From the IMG/VR virus record IMGVR_UViG_3300006802_000581, positions 1 through 23,700 of that record: a DNA stretch of 23,700 bases; one strand, written 5' to 3'. A model generated the notes under the pieces. It was not told the DNA's origin. It saw only the letters and a list, made by a program, of their open reading frames with translations, and ran no database searches. Origin of the DNA: a virus. Both the position numbers and the translations under genes were made by a program. Positions 5,468 to 12,036 of this stretch are shown here, in pieces; position 1 is the stretch's first letter, and every line of letters starts with the position of its first letter.

Positions 5468-6532
5468 TTAGCTCGGTTTCATCTTCACCGTCTCCCCTTG
5501 TTCTCCCCTCAATTTGATTTTTGGCTCCCGCAGCGCAGCCGCCCTCTGGACATTGGCCGCGTCGATGATGTTGTAGCGCTCAAGCATTGAACTGGTCTTA
5601 TGGCCGCTGATCGCCATCGCCGTCGATGAATCCGCCCCAGCCGCCAGCCAATCGCGCACCGCAGTCCGCCGCAAGTCGTGAAACATCAACTTAGGCAGTC
5701 CCGCCTCGACTCGCGCCGTGTGCCATGCGTTTTTAAAGCTCTTGATCGGCTTCCCCGCGTTCTCAAAAACGTACTCCACATTCTTCGCCAGCGCCGTCGC
5801 GCAGTAGTGGCGCATCTCGCCGACAATCGGCGCGGTCTGGCTACGGCGGTTCTTCGTCTGTACGCGCGACACCCACACCAGCCCCGCTTCCATGTCAATC
5901 TGATCCAGTCGTAGCGCCAGCAGCGTTGAGCGCCGCAAGCCGGTGTAGTAGGCGAAGCACAGCAATGGCCGTAAATATTCCGGCAACGCGCGCTTCATTC
6001 GCTCGTACTCCTCCGGCGTCAGGAAACCAGTCCGCACGTTGTCCCCTTCGTCCAGGTGCGGCACTTGTACCGCCCTCGGAATCATCCCGTACTCGTCCGA
6101 CGCGGCCAGCCGAAGCGCCCGCCGCAGCAGGGACAGTTCCCGGTTGATCGTCGAGTCCTTGACGTGATCCTTCCGCCGCTTTGCCACATACGCCCAGATC
6201 GCCCGAGGCGTCAGCGATGCCGCCCGCTCGTGTCCTATGACCGGCCCGATGACCGACTCGGCCCTCAACTGTGGAATGTCGGCGTCCTTTCCGTTGCGGC
6301 GGTAGTCGGCAATCACGAGCTTCAGGCAGTCGGCCACGGTCACGTCCCCGCCGGCCTTGCGAACTGGAGTTCCCGCCGCGACTTCGCCGACGCGCTGGCG
6401 CAAAAGCTTCTCGGCTTTCGCCCGCGTCTCGCCTCCGAATTCTTCGTGTTGTCTGCCGTCCATGCCGTAGTACCTGACGTAGAACTTTCCGTTTCTCTCT
6501 CTCACTGAGCCTGATTTGTACTTGCGCTTCAT
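5468..6532 (-). CDS. int: Tyrosine recombinase / phage integrase
   Basis: A 354-residue integrase. It has an N-terminal Arm-DNA-binding region (SGSVRERNGKFYVRYYG), a SAM-like core-binding domain (about 65-150) and a catalytic domain with Arg200 (TGLRRST), Lys227, His285-x-x-Arg288 (FHDLRRT), His311 (SGHKT) and nucleophile Tyr320 (LERYNII). All catalytic residues are present and the length is normal. The gene ends beside the tRNA-Leu fragment, so it should integrate the phage into that tRNA gene. Its C-terminal codons contain one pair of arm-type repeats. ATG 6532 follows GGGG, partly folded into a small hairpin. It lies downstream of an excisionase-like gene. Confidence 0.95.
   Translation of the reverse strand: MKRKYKSGSVRERNGKFYVRYYGMDGRQHEEFGGETRAKAEKLLRQRVGEVAAGTPVRKAGGDVTVADCLKLVIADYRRNGKDADIPQLRAESVIGPVIGHERAASLTPRAIWAYVAKRRKDHVKDSTINRELSLLRRALRLAASDEYGMIPRAVQVPHLDEGDNVRTGFLTPEEYERMKRALPEYLRPLLCFAYYTGLRRSTLLALRLDQIDMEAGLVWVSRVQTKNRRSQTAPIVGEMRHYCATALAKNVEYVFENAGKPIKSFKNAWHTARVEAGLPKLMFHDLRRTAVRDWLAAGADSSTAMAISGHKTSSMLERYNIIDAANVQRAAALREPKIKLRGEQGETVKMKPS
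5491..5511 (+). repeat. Arm-type repeat pair, right arm of attP
   Basis: TCTCCCCTTG (5491-5500) and TCTCCCCTCA (5502-5511) are spaced 11 bp start to start and match the pair at 5303-5323. They lie inside the last codons of the integrase gene, about 30 bp from the tRNA core. The extended left and right copies (5302-5327 and 5490-5515) are similar over about 26 bp. Confidence 0.55.
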
Positions 6533-6535
6533 GCC

Positions 6536-6552
6536 CCAAGTCTAGCGCTTGG
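6536..6552 (-). promoter_or_regulatory. Small hairpin over the integrase ribosome-binding site
   Basis: CCAAG/CTTGG arms of 5 bp enclose a 7-nt loop that contains the TAG stop of the upstream gene. Part of the GGGG Shine-Dalgarno of the integrase is in the stem. Ribosomes finishing the excisionase-like gene would open it, so the two could be coupled. The stem is short and the role is inferred. Confidence 0.3.
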
Positions 6553-6769
6553 CTGCGTCGATGAACTTCTCCAGGTCGGCAACCTTAAGACGCGGATGGC
6601 TGTCGTAGAGCACAGGCCGCAGCCTGCCAGCCGCGATGAGATTCCGCACCTGTTGTTTGCTGCACGCGAGGTATTCCGCCGCCTTATCGATGGTCAGCAG
6701 GCCGCGCGGCTGGACGTTGATGCGGTCGGCTATGGCTGCGGCTAGGTCGTCGATGTTCAGCAGCGTCAC
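6542..6769 (-). CDS. Excisionase-like HTH_17 DNA-binding protein, 75 aa
   Basis: A 75-residue protein whose C-terminal half is a MerR/excisionase-type winged helix (LTIDKAAEYLACSKQQVRNL, then IAAGRLRPVLYDSHPRLKVA). This is the HTH_17 pattern found in excisionases and in regulators. Start GTG 6769 forms a GTGA overlap with the upstream gene; no better start exists. Its position directly before int makes a recombination directionality factor (Xis) the likely role, with transcriptional regulator as the alternative. Confidence 0.78.
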   Translation of the reverse strand: MTLLNIDDLAAAIADRINVQPRGLLTIDKAAEYLACSKQQVRNLIAAGRLRPVLYDSHPRLKVADLEKFIDAAKR

Positions 6770-7134
6770 GGCCCCACCTCCGGATCGGGCTGGATGGTCG
6801 CGGGCGCGGGCTGCGGCTGGCCGGAGATGGGCGAGGTGGCGAGGACTTCGGACATGATTTCGGACGGGATATCCTCTCCAGCGTGCGAATCAAACTGGCG
6901 CTTGGCATACCTGACCGCCCCCTCCAGCCGCGCGACGTACTCGATCAGGGCGCGGCGCTCGTGGCTCACCTGCTTCAAATAGTGCGCCATGTCCAGCGCC
7001 TCCTCGTATGCGTCCTGTAGCGGATCGCGCCCGTTCACGTCGTTCATCAGGTAGCGGCCATAGGTCTTCTTGCCGACCTCGGCGCGGGCTTCCACGTCGC
7101 GGATGACTTGGCGGTAAATTGGTTCGTTGCTCAT
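6766..7134 (-). CDS. Phage protein with MazG-like EExxD helix, 122 aa
   Basis: The first 60 residues (VGKKTYGRYLMNDVNGRDPL then QDAYEEALDMAHYLKQ) match a pattern I recall from phage proteins of unknown function. Its EEALDMA helix resembles the metal-binding helix of MazG-type nucleotide pyrophosphohydrolases. The second MazG helix pair cannot be seen clearly, so enzymatic activity is not claimed. The C-terminal 25 residues are Pro/Gln-rich and probably disordered. Start ATG 7134 has GGAGAGAG and an ATGA overlap with the coiled-coil gene. Confidence 0.72.
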   Translation of the reverse strand: MSNEPIYRQVIRDVEARAEVGKKTYGRYLMNDVNGRDPLQDAYEEALDMAHYLKQVSHERRALIEYVARLEGAVRYAKRQFDSHAGEDIPSEIMSEVLATSPISGQPQPAPATIQPDPEVGP

Positions 7135-7703
7135 CTCTCTCCTCCCGAACTCTCCGGAATTCCCGGATGGTTGACCATTTTCCCAACGTCGGCAAAATGG
7201 TCCCGCTCGGCGGCGATGGCGTCGGCACGGTCGAGCAGTTGATCGCTGGTCCACAGCCGTTCAGCGTTCATGACAGGCGTATTTGCCGCCAGCCGCCGCA
7301 ACTCTTCCGCCGCCCCCAGCGCCTTCATTCGCCGGTCGCGGGCGTCGAGGCCTTTCTGCGCCTCGGTGATCTTCGACAGGTAGTGAGCCGCCGCGCCATT
7401 GGCAGATTCGATACCCTGCCGTAGTTCCGCGATCTCCTTCGCCGCCGCCTCAGCCGCCTCCATCTCGGAGTGGAATCCGCGATTCGGCAGGGCCTCGCGC
7501 AGAATCCGCAGCGTCTCGTTGGCCGAGTCGTCGCGGACTTGAACCTCGGCCTCCAGTTCGCGCACCCGCTTCCGCGCCTCGCGCAGTTCGGCGGCGATGG
7601 CGGGGTAGGCGTTCCACAGAAACGCGGCCCGAGACGTCCACAGAATCGGCGCGGCTTCGGCTTCCGCTACCATTCGGTCGAGCGCCTCGAGGTCTACTTG
7701 CAC
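7131..7703 (-). CDS. Coiled-coil protein, 190 aa
   Basis: Start GTG 7703 is chosen because a perfect GGAGGTGA lies 4 nt upstream. The protein is mostly long amphipathic helix (AELREARKRVRELEAEVQV, AEAAAKEIAELRQGIESA, ALGAAEELRRLAA), rich in Ala, Glu and Arg, with no membrane segment. Such proteins recur in phage early operons with unknown function. It overlaps the 58-residue gene upstream by 10 bp and the next gene by ATGA. Confidence 0.75.
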   Translation of the reverse strand: MQVDLEALDRMVAEAEAAPILWTSRAAFLWNAYPAIAAELREARKRVRELEAEVQVRDDSANETLRILREALPNRGFHSEMEAAEAAAKEIAELRQGIESANGAAAHYLSKITEAQKGLDARDRRMKALGAAEELRRLAANTPVMNAERLWTSDQLLDRADAIAAERDHFADVGKMVNHPGIPESSGGER

Positions 7704-7870
7704 GGCGTCACCTCCACGCGGACGGGCTTCCAATCGCTTGCATCACCGAATGGCGCAAAGGATACGCCACGCGCTTCCGCTCTCGTTGTGTACATGCAGT
7801 ATGAATGCGCGTATCTCCGCACCTCGCCGGTCTGCTTGTGGACCAGCACCCACGCCTTAAACGGTTTCAT
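7694..7870 (-). CDS. Hypothetical protein, 58 aa
   Basis: ATG 7870 follows a long GGAGGAGGAGGAAG Shine-Dalgarno. The product begins MKPFKAWVLVHKQTGEVRRY and ends DWKPVRVEVTPCK. The strand-rich pattern with aromatic residues (AWVLVH, RRYAHSYCMY, SFAPFGD) looks like a small beta protein of the kind phages place in early operons. Function unknown. It overlaps the next gene by 10 bp. Confidence 0.7.
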   Translation of the reverse strand: MKPFKAWVLVHKQTGEVRRYAHSYCMYTTRAEARGVSFAPFGDASDWKPVRVEVTPCK

Positions 7871-7892
7871 CGGCTTCCTCCTCCTCCAATCC

Positions 7893-8078
7893 TTAAAACA
7901 TCTCGTCGAAACACGGCCCGCAGGTTTGCGAGATCAGCAGTTCACGGTCGTCTTCGCTCATTCCGGGAAAGGCTCGTTGGGCCAACACCCCGGCCTCCCA
8001 TGCCGCAAACTGTTCCGCTGGAGCGGACACCGGATACCGCTTGTGGCACATAAGGCAAGTGATGCTTCGAGTTATCAT
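7893..8078 (-). CDS. Small CxxC protein, 61 aa
   Basis: Two Cys pairs sit at opposite ends: ITCLMCHKRYP near residue 8 and SQTCGPCFDEMF at the C-terminus, spaced as in a small zinc knuckle. ATG 8078 has GGAGGAAAA upstream and overlaps the previous gene by ATGA. The family is not named, but the ending (TCGPCFDEMF) is a phrase I associate with small phage proteins. Zinc binding is inferred. Confidence 0.72.
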   Translation of the reverse strand: MITRSITCLMCHKRYPVSAPAEQFAAWEAGVLAQRAFPGMSEDDRELLISQTCGPCFDEMF

Positions 8079-8272
8079 TTTTCCTCCTCCAACCCACCCC
8101 GCTCAGCCGCGAACCTCGCCAGCCGCGCGGCGAGGCGCATATCAGAAATATCCTGCTGCCAATATTCGACCAATGAAGAAGGCCAGCCTGGCTCCGAAAG
8201 CAAATCATTCTCTTGTCCAGTCGCCTGCTCATCAATCCGCGCCGCCCACGCGATCAACTCGGCGGGCGTCAT
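8075..8272 (-). CDS. Hypothetical protein, 65 aa
   Basis: A helical, acidic protein (MTPAELIAWAARIDEQ..., DISDMRLAARLARFAAERG). ATG 8272 overlaps the upstream stop (ATGA) and its own stop overlaps the next start (ATGA), so it is part of a coupled chain. No family is recognised. Confidence 0.7.
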   Translation of the reverse strand: MTPAELIAWAARIDEQATGQENDLLSEPGWPSSLVEYWQQDISDMRLAARLARFAAERGGLEEEK

Positions 8273-8643
8273 GCGGCACCGCCGTTGGTCTTGTACAGCG
8301 TCTCCGGTGGCATCCCGTACAGCGGCAAAAACGGCCGGCCCTCCAGCCGAGACGCGCGGCGCAACTGGCCTTCGGTCAGCTCTTCGCCCGTGTCCGTGCG
8401 CTTCCAGTAGCTCCGGCCACGCTTCCACCCGACGTAGAAGGCGACGATGCTGTTGGAGGTCTTCGGCGTGATGATCGCTCGCGGCGCTCCGGTTTCCGCA
8501 GCCTCACGGTAAAGCGCCCAGATGGACACGCTGCGGCGGTCACGGTCGCCCATGCGCCACATCTCCAGCCGGTCGCCGACGACTTCGACGAGGATCGGAC
8601 GGCCCATCGCTTCTGCGGTGGTGCGGATACCCTTTTGCTTCAT
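8269..8643 (-). CDS. Hypothetical protein, 124 aa
   Basis: Start ATG 8643 has GGAGGTGGCGCG upstream and an ATGA overlap. The sequence looks like a beta-rich domain (PILVEVVGDRLEMWRMGDRD, SNSIVAFYVGWKRGRSYWKR) followed by a basic helix (ELTEGQLRRASRLEG). No catalytic motif or known domain is seen. It belongs to the early leftward operon between recombination genes and integrase. Confidence 0.72.
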   Translation of the reverse strand: MKQKGIRTTAEAMGRPILVEVVGDRLEMWRMGDRDRRSVSIWALYREAAETGAPRAIITPKTSNSIVAFYVGWKRGRSYWKRTDTGEELTEGQLRRASRLEGRPFLPLYGMPPETLYKTNGGAA

Positions 8644-8834
8644 CGCGCCACCTCCGCGCTCAGGTACTCCTTGCGCCGCTCCTCGCGCGTGATCGCCGCG
8701 TCTCGGTTCGAAAACGCCCACGCGCCAACTCGGTGCCACATCGCCACGCGCTTGGGCAGCACAACCAGATACACCGAAAGGGCCATCAACCCAGCGCCAC
8801 ACACAATTGCAAACATCATTTCGTTGCTTTCCAT
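8640..8834 (-). CDS. Small membrane protein, 64 aa
   Basis: One transmembrane segment near the N-terminus (MMFAIVCGAGLMALSVYLVV) is followed by a charged cytoplasmic tail (DAAITREERRKEYLSAE). Start ATG 8834 with GAGGAGAGAGAG. It is the first gene after a 237-bp gap, so it may head its own transcript. Function unknown; small single-TM early proteins often act on host membrane processes or superinfection, which is only a general possibility here. Confidence 0.68.
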   Translation of the reverse strand: MESNEMMFAIVCGAGLMALSVYLVVLPKRVAMWHRVGAWAFSNRDAAITREERRKEYLSAEVAR

Positions 8835-9071
8835 CTCTCTCTCCTCTCTCGTTTTCCGCCGCCCCAATCCTCCCCTGAGAGGTCAGGGCGGCGTTAGAAT
8901 CAACACATTCATCTGAAGCGTTTATTGCTGCGGCTAGGCATACCTCCTATGAACCGTATTAGAGGCCACAGCCTCCGGCGAGTGGATTCCAGGGACCGCG
9001 CCAATCCTGAAACGTCGGTGTCTCTCCCCGGTCGTCCACCCGCCGCAGGCTGCGCCACCTGCGGCACCCGA
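8835..9071. other. 237-bp non-coding gap in the early operon
   Basis: No convincing gene is present on either strand. A 50-codon + strand frame from 8948 lacks a Shine-Dalgarno. The minus strand has an AGGAGGT followed at once by a 10-codon frame. The gap holds a hairpin at 9043-9064 and a small GAGGC-TGTG-GCCTC dyad near 8966-8979. It may separate the recombination module from the small-gene cluster. Confidence 0.5.
9043..9064 (-). terminator. Hairpin 7 nt after the SSB-like gene
   Basis: CCGCAGG (9043-9049) pairs with CCTGCGG (9058-9064) around an 8-nt loop, directly after the stop of the SSB-like gene. There is no U-run, so it may stabilise or attenuate the recombination transcript rather than fully terminate it. 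Confidence 0.4.
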
Positions 9072-9500
9072 TCAGAAGGGCAGGTCGTCAGAGTCGGCTA
9101 GCGAATCGCCAGCGGTGGCAGCGAACGGCGAACCGCTCAACTCCATCGGTTTTGATCCACTGCCTGGGACGTACAGCCCCTTCAAATTCGTCCGCCCGTT
9201 GTACTCCTCGGCCTTCGCCTGGACTTGCTTGCCAGTCATCACGGTCGCGATATGGACGCGCCAGCCCGCCGATACGAGCGCCTGTGCATCACAGCCGAAC
9301 TCTATCAGCTTCTCGAAGATGCGGTCGTTGTTCGATTTGCCGTCCTTGCCCTTGTTGGAGCCCAGCCAGCACATCGAATTGACGGTTTCGCCGTCGATGA
9401 ACATCTGGATTTGAAACGCCGGTTTGTTGTTTTGGCCGACCTCGACAACCTCGAATCCGACCCACTCGCCCGTGTAGTATTTGCCCGCTTCGAGTTGCAT
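9072..9500 (-). CDS. Single-stranded DNA-binding protein-like, 142 aa
   Basis: The C-terminus LADSDDLPF is an SSB-type acidic tip (compare DDDIPF), which recruits repair and replication proteins. The body is a beta-rich domain (GEWVGFEVVEVGQNNKPAFQ, TVNSMCWLGSN, GWRVHIATVMTGKQVQAKAE, TNLKGLYVP) compatible with an OB fold, though classical SSB motifs are not obvious. It is linked to the RecT-like gene by TAATG. Exonuclease, annealase and SSB in one operon form a Red-type recombination module. Confidence 0.78.
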   Translation of the reverse strand: MQLEAGKYYTGEWVGFEVVEVGQNNKPAFQIQMFIDGETVNSMCWLGSNKGKDGKSNNDRIFEKLIEFGCDAQALVSAGWRVHIATVMTGKQVQAKAEEYNGRTNLKGLYVPGSGSKPMELSGSPFAATAGDSLADSDDLPF

Positions 9501-10168
9501 TACTGCACCCCCTCACGCGCGGCGGCGAGGCGTTCTTTGATGGCTTCCGTTGCGGTCGCCGTCTTCGCTTCCGTCGCGTCGATAACCTGCTCGATGGTCA
9601 GTTCCTGCGCGTCGTACATGACCGCGCCGACGACTTCGGCGGCGTACCAGCGGTGGAAATTCGAGATGCACCGCGCGTGCAGCATGTTGCGCGGGATCTT
9701 GTCGTAGTTGCCGACCTTACCACCGCCGCGCGAGTTGTTCACCCATCCGGCCTTCTCCGCGTCCTCCATCGTCACCGTCAGGTCCAGCGGCGCACCGTTC
9801 ACGTCCTGCATCGGCTGGCCCTTGTACCAGAACCGCAGCGTTACCTGCTTTTCCGTGTGAACCACCGGACGCCAGTCGTAACCGGCCTGCTTCAGAAACA
9901 TCGCGCGGGCATTGGCCGACAGCGCCGGTTTGCCGCTGATGATGTGGATCATCTGCAACGACAGAGCCGGGTTGAGGCCAAGGTCGCGCCCCATCGCGAT
10001 GGCGTAGGCGTTCGCGTCCGTCGCGTAGACCTTCGCCGTCAGGGCGTCGGCCCGCGCCGCTTCGGCCTGCTGCCGCGCCGACGTGTTCTCCACAATCGTG
10101 TCAAGAATCGACGGCTGCGCCGCCTGTTGCACTTGCGCCGCTTCCGGCGTCGTCTGAGTCGTGCTCAT
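9500..10168 (-). CDS. recT: RecT-like single-strand annealing protein
   Basis: A 222-residue protein with the layout of phage RecT-family recombinases: a GRDLGLNPALSLQMIHIISG helix-strand, GKPALSANARAMFLKQAGYDW, a DAEKAGW segment and KIPRNMLHARCISNFHRW followed by EVVGAVMYDAQELT. These match the conserved core of annealases that pair resected ssDNA with homologous strands. The N-terminal 25 residues and the C-terminus are Ala/Thr/Glu-rich linkers. Start ATG 10168 with GAAGGAGAAAGC overlaps the exonuclease stop (ATGA). It is slightly shorter than many RecT proteins. Confidence 0.85.
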   Translation of the reverse strand: MSTTQTTPEAAQVQQAAQPSILDTIVENTSARQQAEAARADALTAKVYATDANAYAIAMGRDLGLNPALSLQMIHIISGKPALSANARAMFLKQAGYDWRPVVHTEKQVTLRFWYKGQPMQDVNGAPLDLTVTMEDAEKAGWVNNSRGGGKVGNYDKIPRNMLHARCISNFHRWYAAEVVGAVMYDAQELTIEQVIDATEAKTATATEAIKERLAAAREGVQ

Positions 10169-11160
10169 GCTTTCTCCTTCTTCGTTGTCACCCGCAGCGG
10201 CCTGGACAAAGACCGAACCGCCACTTCCTTGTAAATCTCCGGGTACTTCAACTTCAGCCCCGCCGCGTCGATCCGCATGGACTCCTGCGGCGCGTAGCTG
10301 ACTTTGTACGGCCCCGCGTAAGCCGTCGCCGTGTCGCCCAGCGCTTCGACCAGCCGCGACTGGCACTGCTCTTTGTGCTCCTCGGCAGACTTCACAATCG
10401 CCCGCGCATCGTCGAACTGCTGGACGATCTGAATCAAGTCATCCCGCCGCTCGTCGCCGCCGACGTTGGCCCATTCCTCATCCCGACAGCTCGCGCCGAA
10501 TTCGCAGCCGTCGCAGCGGGTGTCCCGCGGATTCAGCGGCGGCGGCGGGTTGCGGTCGGTGACGCGCTGCCAGAACTCGTCCACTCGCTCCGATACCAGC
10601 GCCATCAACTCGTCGTCGTACTCAAATTGATAGAGCTTAACCTCGCCGTCGCCGTCGTGTTCACGGTTCCACGCGGCTATCGCGCCCCACTTCCAGCCCG
10701 TGAGCCGCATGTACCACTGGAGTTGCAGGACATACTGCTGCGGCACGCCGTCAAATAGCCATTTCCAGTACGCCTGACGGCCAATGCACTTGATCTCCAG
10801 CACTCCCGGCCCGCGCTCGTCCATGGCAACGATGTGCCGGTCGATATGCGCCCCTTCGTGCTCCATTCCCTGCACGGGGGCTTTCCGGCGCAGCTTTAAG
10901 CCGAACTGCCGCTCGACCTCATCGGCAATCCAGTCTTCCATGACGGTGCCGACGCGCATCGGGCCGGTTTCGCGAAACGGGCGATCCTCGGGTTGGTGGG
11001 TCTTGCGATACCACAGCCGGCGGGCGCAGCCGTAAGGCTCCAGGTTCAGGACGGCGGCGATCTCGGACCCGCCGACGTATCCGCGCCGATTGCTGGCGTC
11101 CTTGGGGATCGGTGCGGGGTTGTGGGCTTCGAGTTGGTGGAAGCGGTGGGTGAAGGTCAT
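10165..11160 (-). CDS. YqaJ-type recombination exonuclease with possible Fe-S cluster
   Basis: A 331-residue lambda-exonuclease-like (YqaJ, PF09588) 5'-3' nuclease. Motifs seen are VGGSEIAAVLN (29-39), a G-x-x-x-E helix with Glu75, Asp107 in HIDRHI, Glu122-x-Lys124 in GVLEIKCIG, and QLQWYMRLTG (147-156). It degrades one strand so the RecT-like protein can anneal the other. Unusually, Cys45 (YGCARRLWY) and a C-terminal C-x2-C-x5-C (216, 219, 225) reproduce the four-Cys pattern of Cas4/AddB-type [4Fe-4S] nucleases. The C-terminal 90 residues form an extra helical tail. Start ATG 11160 overlaps the upstream stop. Confidence 0.9.
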   Translation of the reverse strand: MTFTHRFHQLEAHNPAPIPKDASNRRGYVGGSEIAAVLNLEPYGCARRLWYRKTHQPEDRPFRETGPMRVGTVMEDWIADEVERQFGLKLRRKAPVQGMEHEGAHIDRHIVAMDERGPGVLEIKCIGRQAYWKWLFDGVPQQYVLQLQWYMRLTGWKWGAIAAWNREHDGDGEVKLYQFEYDDELMALVSERVDEFWQRVTDRNPPPPLNPRDTRCDGCEFGASCRDEEWANVGGDERRDDLIQIVQQFDDARAIVKSAEEHKEQCQSRLVEALGDTATAYAGPYKVSYAPQESMRIDAAGLKLKYPEIYKEVAVRSLSRPLRVTTKKEKA

Positions 11161-11342
11161 GCCAACCCCACAGCAACCGCGACCACAGACGCGAGCGCAT
11201 ACCACGCCGAGCGGTTGAACTGCGCGTTGTGGTAGCGCCAGTTGTGCTTACCCTTTGGCCCGAAGGCGCGGCGGAAGCACAGCCACGCGAGGATCATAAG
11301 GTCGGCAGCGGCGCAAAGCCAGAGGATCACGGCGGGGGTCAT
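11157..11342 (-). CDS. Small membrane protein, 61 aa
   Basis: Two hydrophobic segments are visible: PAVILWLCAAADLMILAWLC at the N-terminus and WYALASVVAVAVGLA at the C-terminus, with a basic loop between them (RRAFGPKGKHNWRYHN). ATG 11342 forms ATGA with the upstream stop. A two-TM hairpin protein in the early region; function unknown, and its place far from the lysis genes argues against a holin. Confidence 0.68.
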   Translation of the reverse strand: MTPAVILWLCAAADLMILAWLCFRRAFGPKGKHNWRYHNAQFNRSAWYALASVVAVAVGLA

Positions 11343-11527
11343 TGCGTCACCGCCTCAGCCGTCGCCATCGTCACGGGCAGTAGGCCAATCGCCCTCATCC
11401 GCGCCTCTCCGAGGTAGTGCAGCGCATAGTCCAGTCGCCCCGCCTTCGCCATCGCCAGCGCGTTCTGCGCCAGTTGGATCAGTTCGCTGTCGACGACTCT
11501 CTTACCTGGCAATCCAAGTGGTTCCAT
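11339..11527 (-). CDS. Hypothetical protein, 62 aa
   Basis: A helical protein (SELIQLAQNALAMAKAG, DYALHYLGEARMRAIG) with a TPR-like pattern that is too short to assign. ATG 11527 is preceded by GGAGGAG at a somewhat long distance. It lies just after a strong hairpin (11542-11569), which could tune its translation or mark a processing site. Confidence 0.65.
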   Translation of the reverse strand: MEPLGLPGKRVVDSELIQLAQNALAMAKAGRLDYALHYLGEARMRAIGLLPVTMATAEAVTQ

Positions 11528-11541
11528 CTCTTTGGCTCCTC

Positions 11542-11569
11542 CCCGGCCCGCGTCGGCTTGCGGGCCGGG
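11542..11569 (-). promoter_or_regulatory. Perfect 10-bp GC hairpin upstream of the 62-aa gene
   Basis: CCCGGCCCGC (11542-11551) and GCGGGCCGGG (11560-11569) form a perfect 10-bp stem with an 8-nt loop. It lies between the stop of the HTH gene (11585) and the Shine-Dalgarno of the next gene. No U-run follows on either strand, so it is not a standard intrinsic terminator. Attenuation or mRNA processing is possible. Confidence 0.55.
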
Positions 11570-11584
11570 TCTGTGTTGATTTCG

Positions 11585-11830
11585 TTACGCCGTGCGGCCC
11601 ATCGGCGGGTTGAACCGCGCCTCGTTGTGTCCAACGCGCCGCCCGCGTTCAAACATCGCGGCGTCACAGATGTCGTCCACCTGCCACCGCTGGATTCCGT
11701 ACTCGCGGGCGATGGTGAATCGGCTAGTGCCGAACACTAAAGCTCGCCTTGCGATGCTGGCTTTTTCGTGCTGATTCAACTTCACGGGAACAAGCGCCCG
11801 CGAATGTACCACTTGCAGCTGTGCGGTCAT
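11585..11830 (-). CDS. HTH protein, 81 aa
   Basis: The centre carries a helix-turn-helix pattern: HEKASIARRALVFGTSRFTI, AREYGIQRWQVDDICDA, resembling the HTH_23/resolvase type. ATG 11830 with GGGAGAAAAGCC overlaps the stop of the RHH-like gene (ATGA). As the second gene of the leftward early operon, a transcriptional regulator is a reasonable reading, but the family is not certain. Confidence 0.7.
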   Translation of the reverse strand: MTAQLQVVHSRALVPVKLNQHEKASIARRALVFGTSRFTIAREYGIQRWQVDDICDAAMFERGRRVGHNEARFNPPMGRTA

Positions 11831-12030
11831 GGCTTTTCTCCCTTGGGTCTATCATCGTGAGTGCCTACCAGCAGGTCGATAGCCTGCTCGATAGCGCCAC
11901 CGATCATCAGTCCGCGAGTACGAGCGTAAATCGCTAGTCGCTTTGCCTTCGACGGGCGAAGTTTCCAGTGGTACGTTCTCCGTTCCTCGATTTCGATATG
12001 ATTAGGTGTCGCTTCGGTGTCGCTGCTCAC
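11827..12030 (-). CDS. Ribbon-helix-helix-like protein, first gene of the leftward early operon, 67 aa
   Basis: The middle of the protein reads as a ribbon-helix-helix DNA-binding fold: strand RRTYHWKLRP, helix SKAKRLAIYARTRG, then helix IGGAIEQAIDLLVG. The ends are charged and probably flexible. The only usable start is GTG 12030, with no clear Shine-Dalgarno. A candidate -10 (TAGTAT, 12042-12037) would start transcription at about 12030, so the mRNA may be leaderless. It diverges from another RHH-like gene across a tandem 8-bp repeat, which points to repressor/antirepressor function. Confidence 0.68.
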   Translation of the reverse strand: MSSDTEATPNHIEIEERRTYHWKLRPSKAKRLAIYARTRGLMIGGAIEQAIDLLVGTHDDRPKGEKP

Positions 12031-12036
12031 AACCTG

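Noticed and set aside
7470-8471. 333-codon + strand frame
   Set aside because: It runs antisense to a chain of small, Shine-Dalgarno-equipped, overlapping minus-strand genes and has low-complexity composition.
8948-9100. 50-codon + strand frame in the 237-bp gap
   Set aside because: No Shine-Dalgarno, no coherent protein pattern, and it runs into the end of the SSB-like gene on the other strand.
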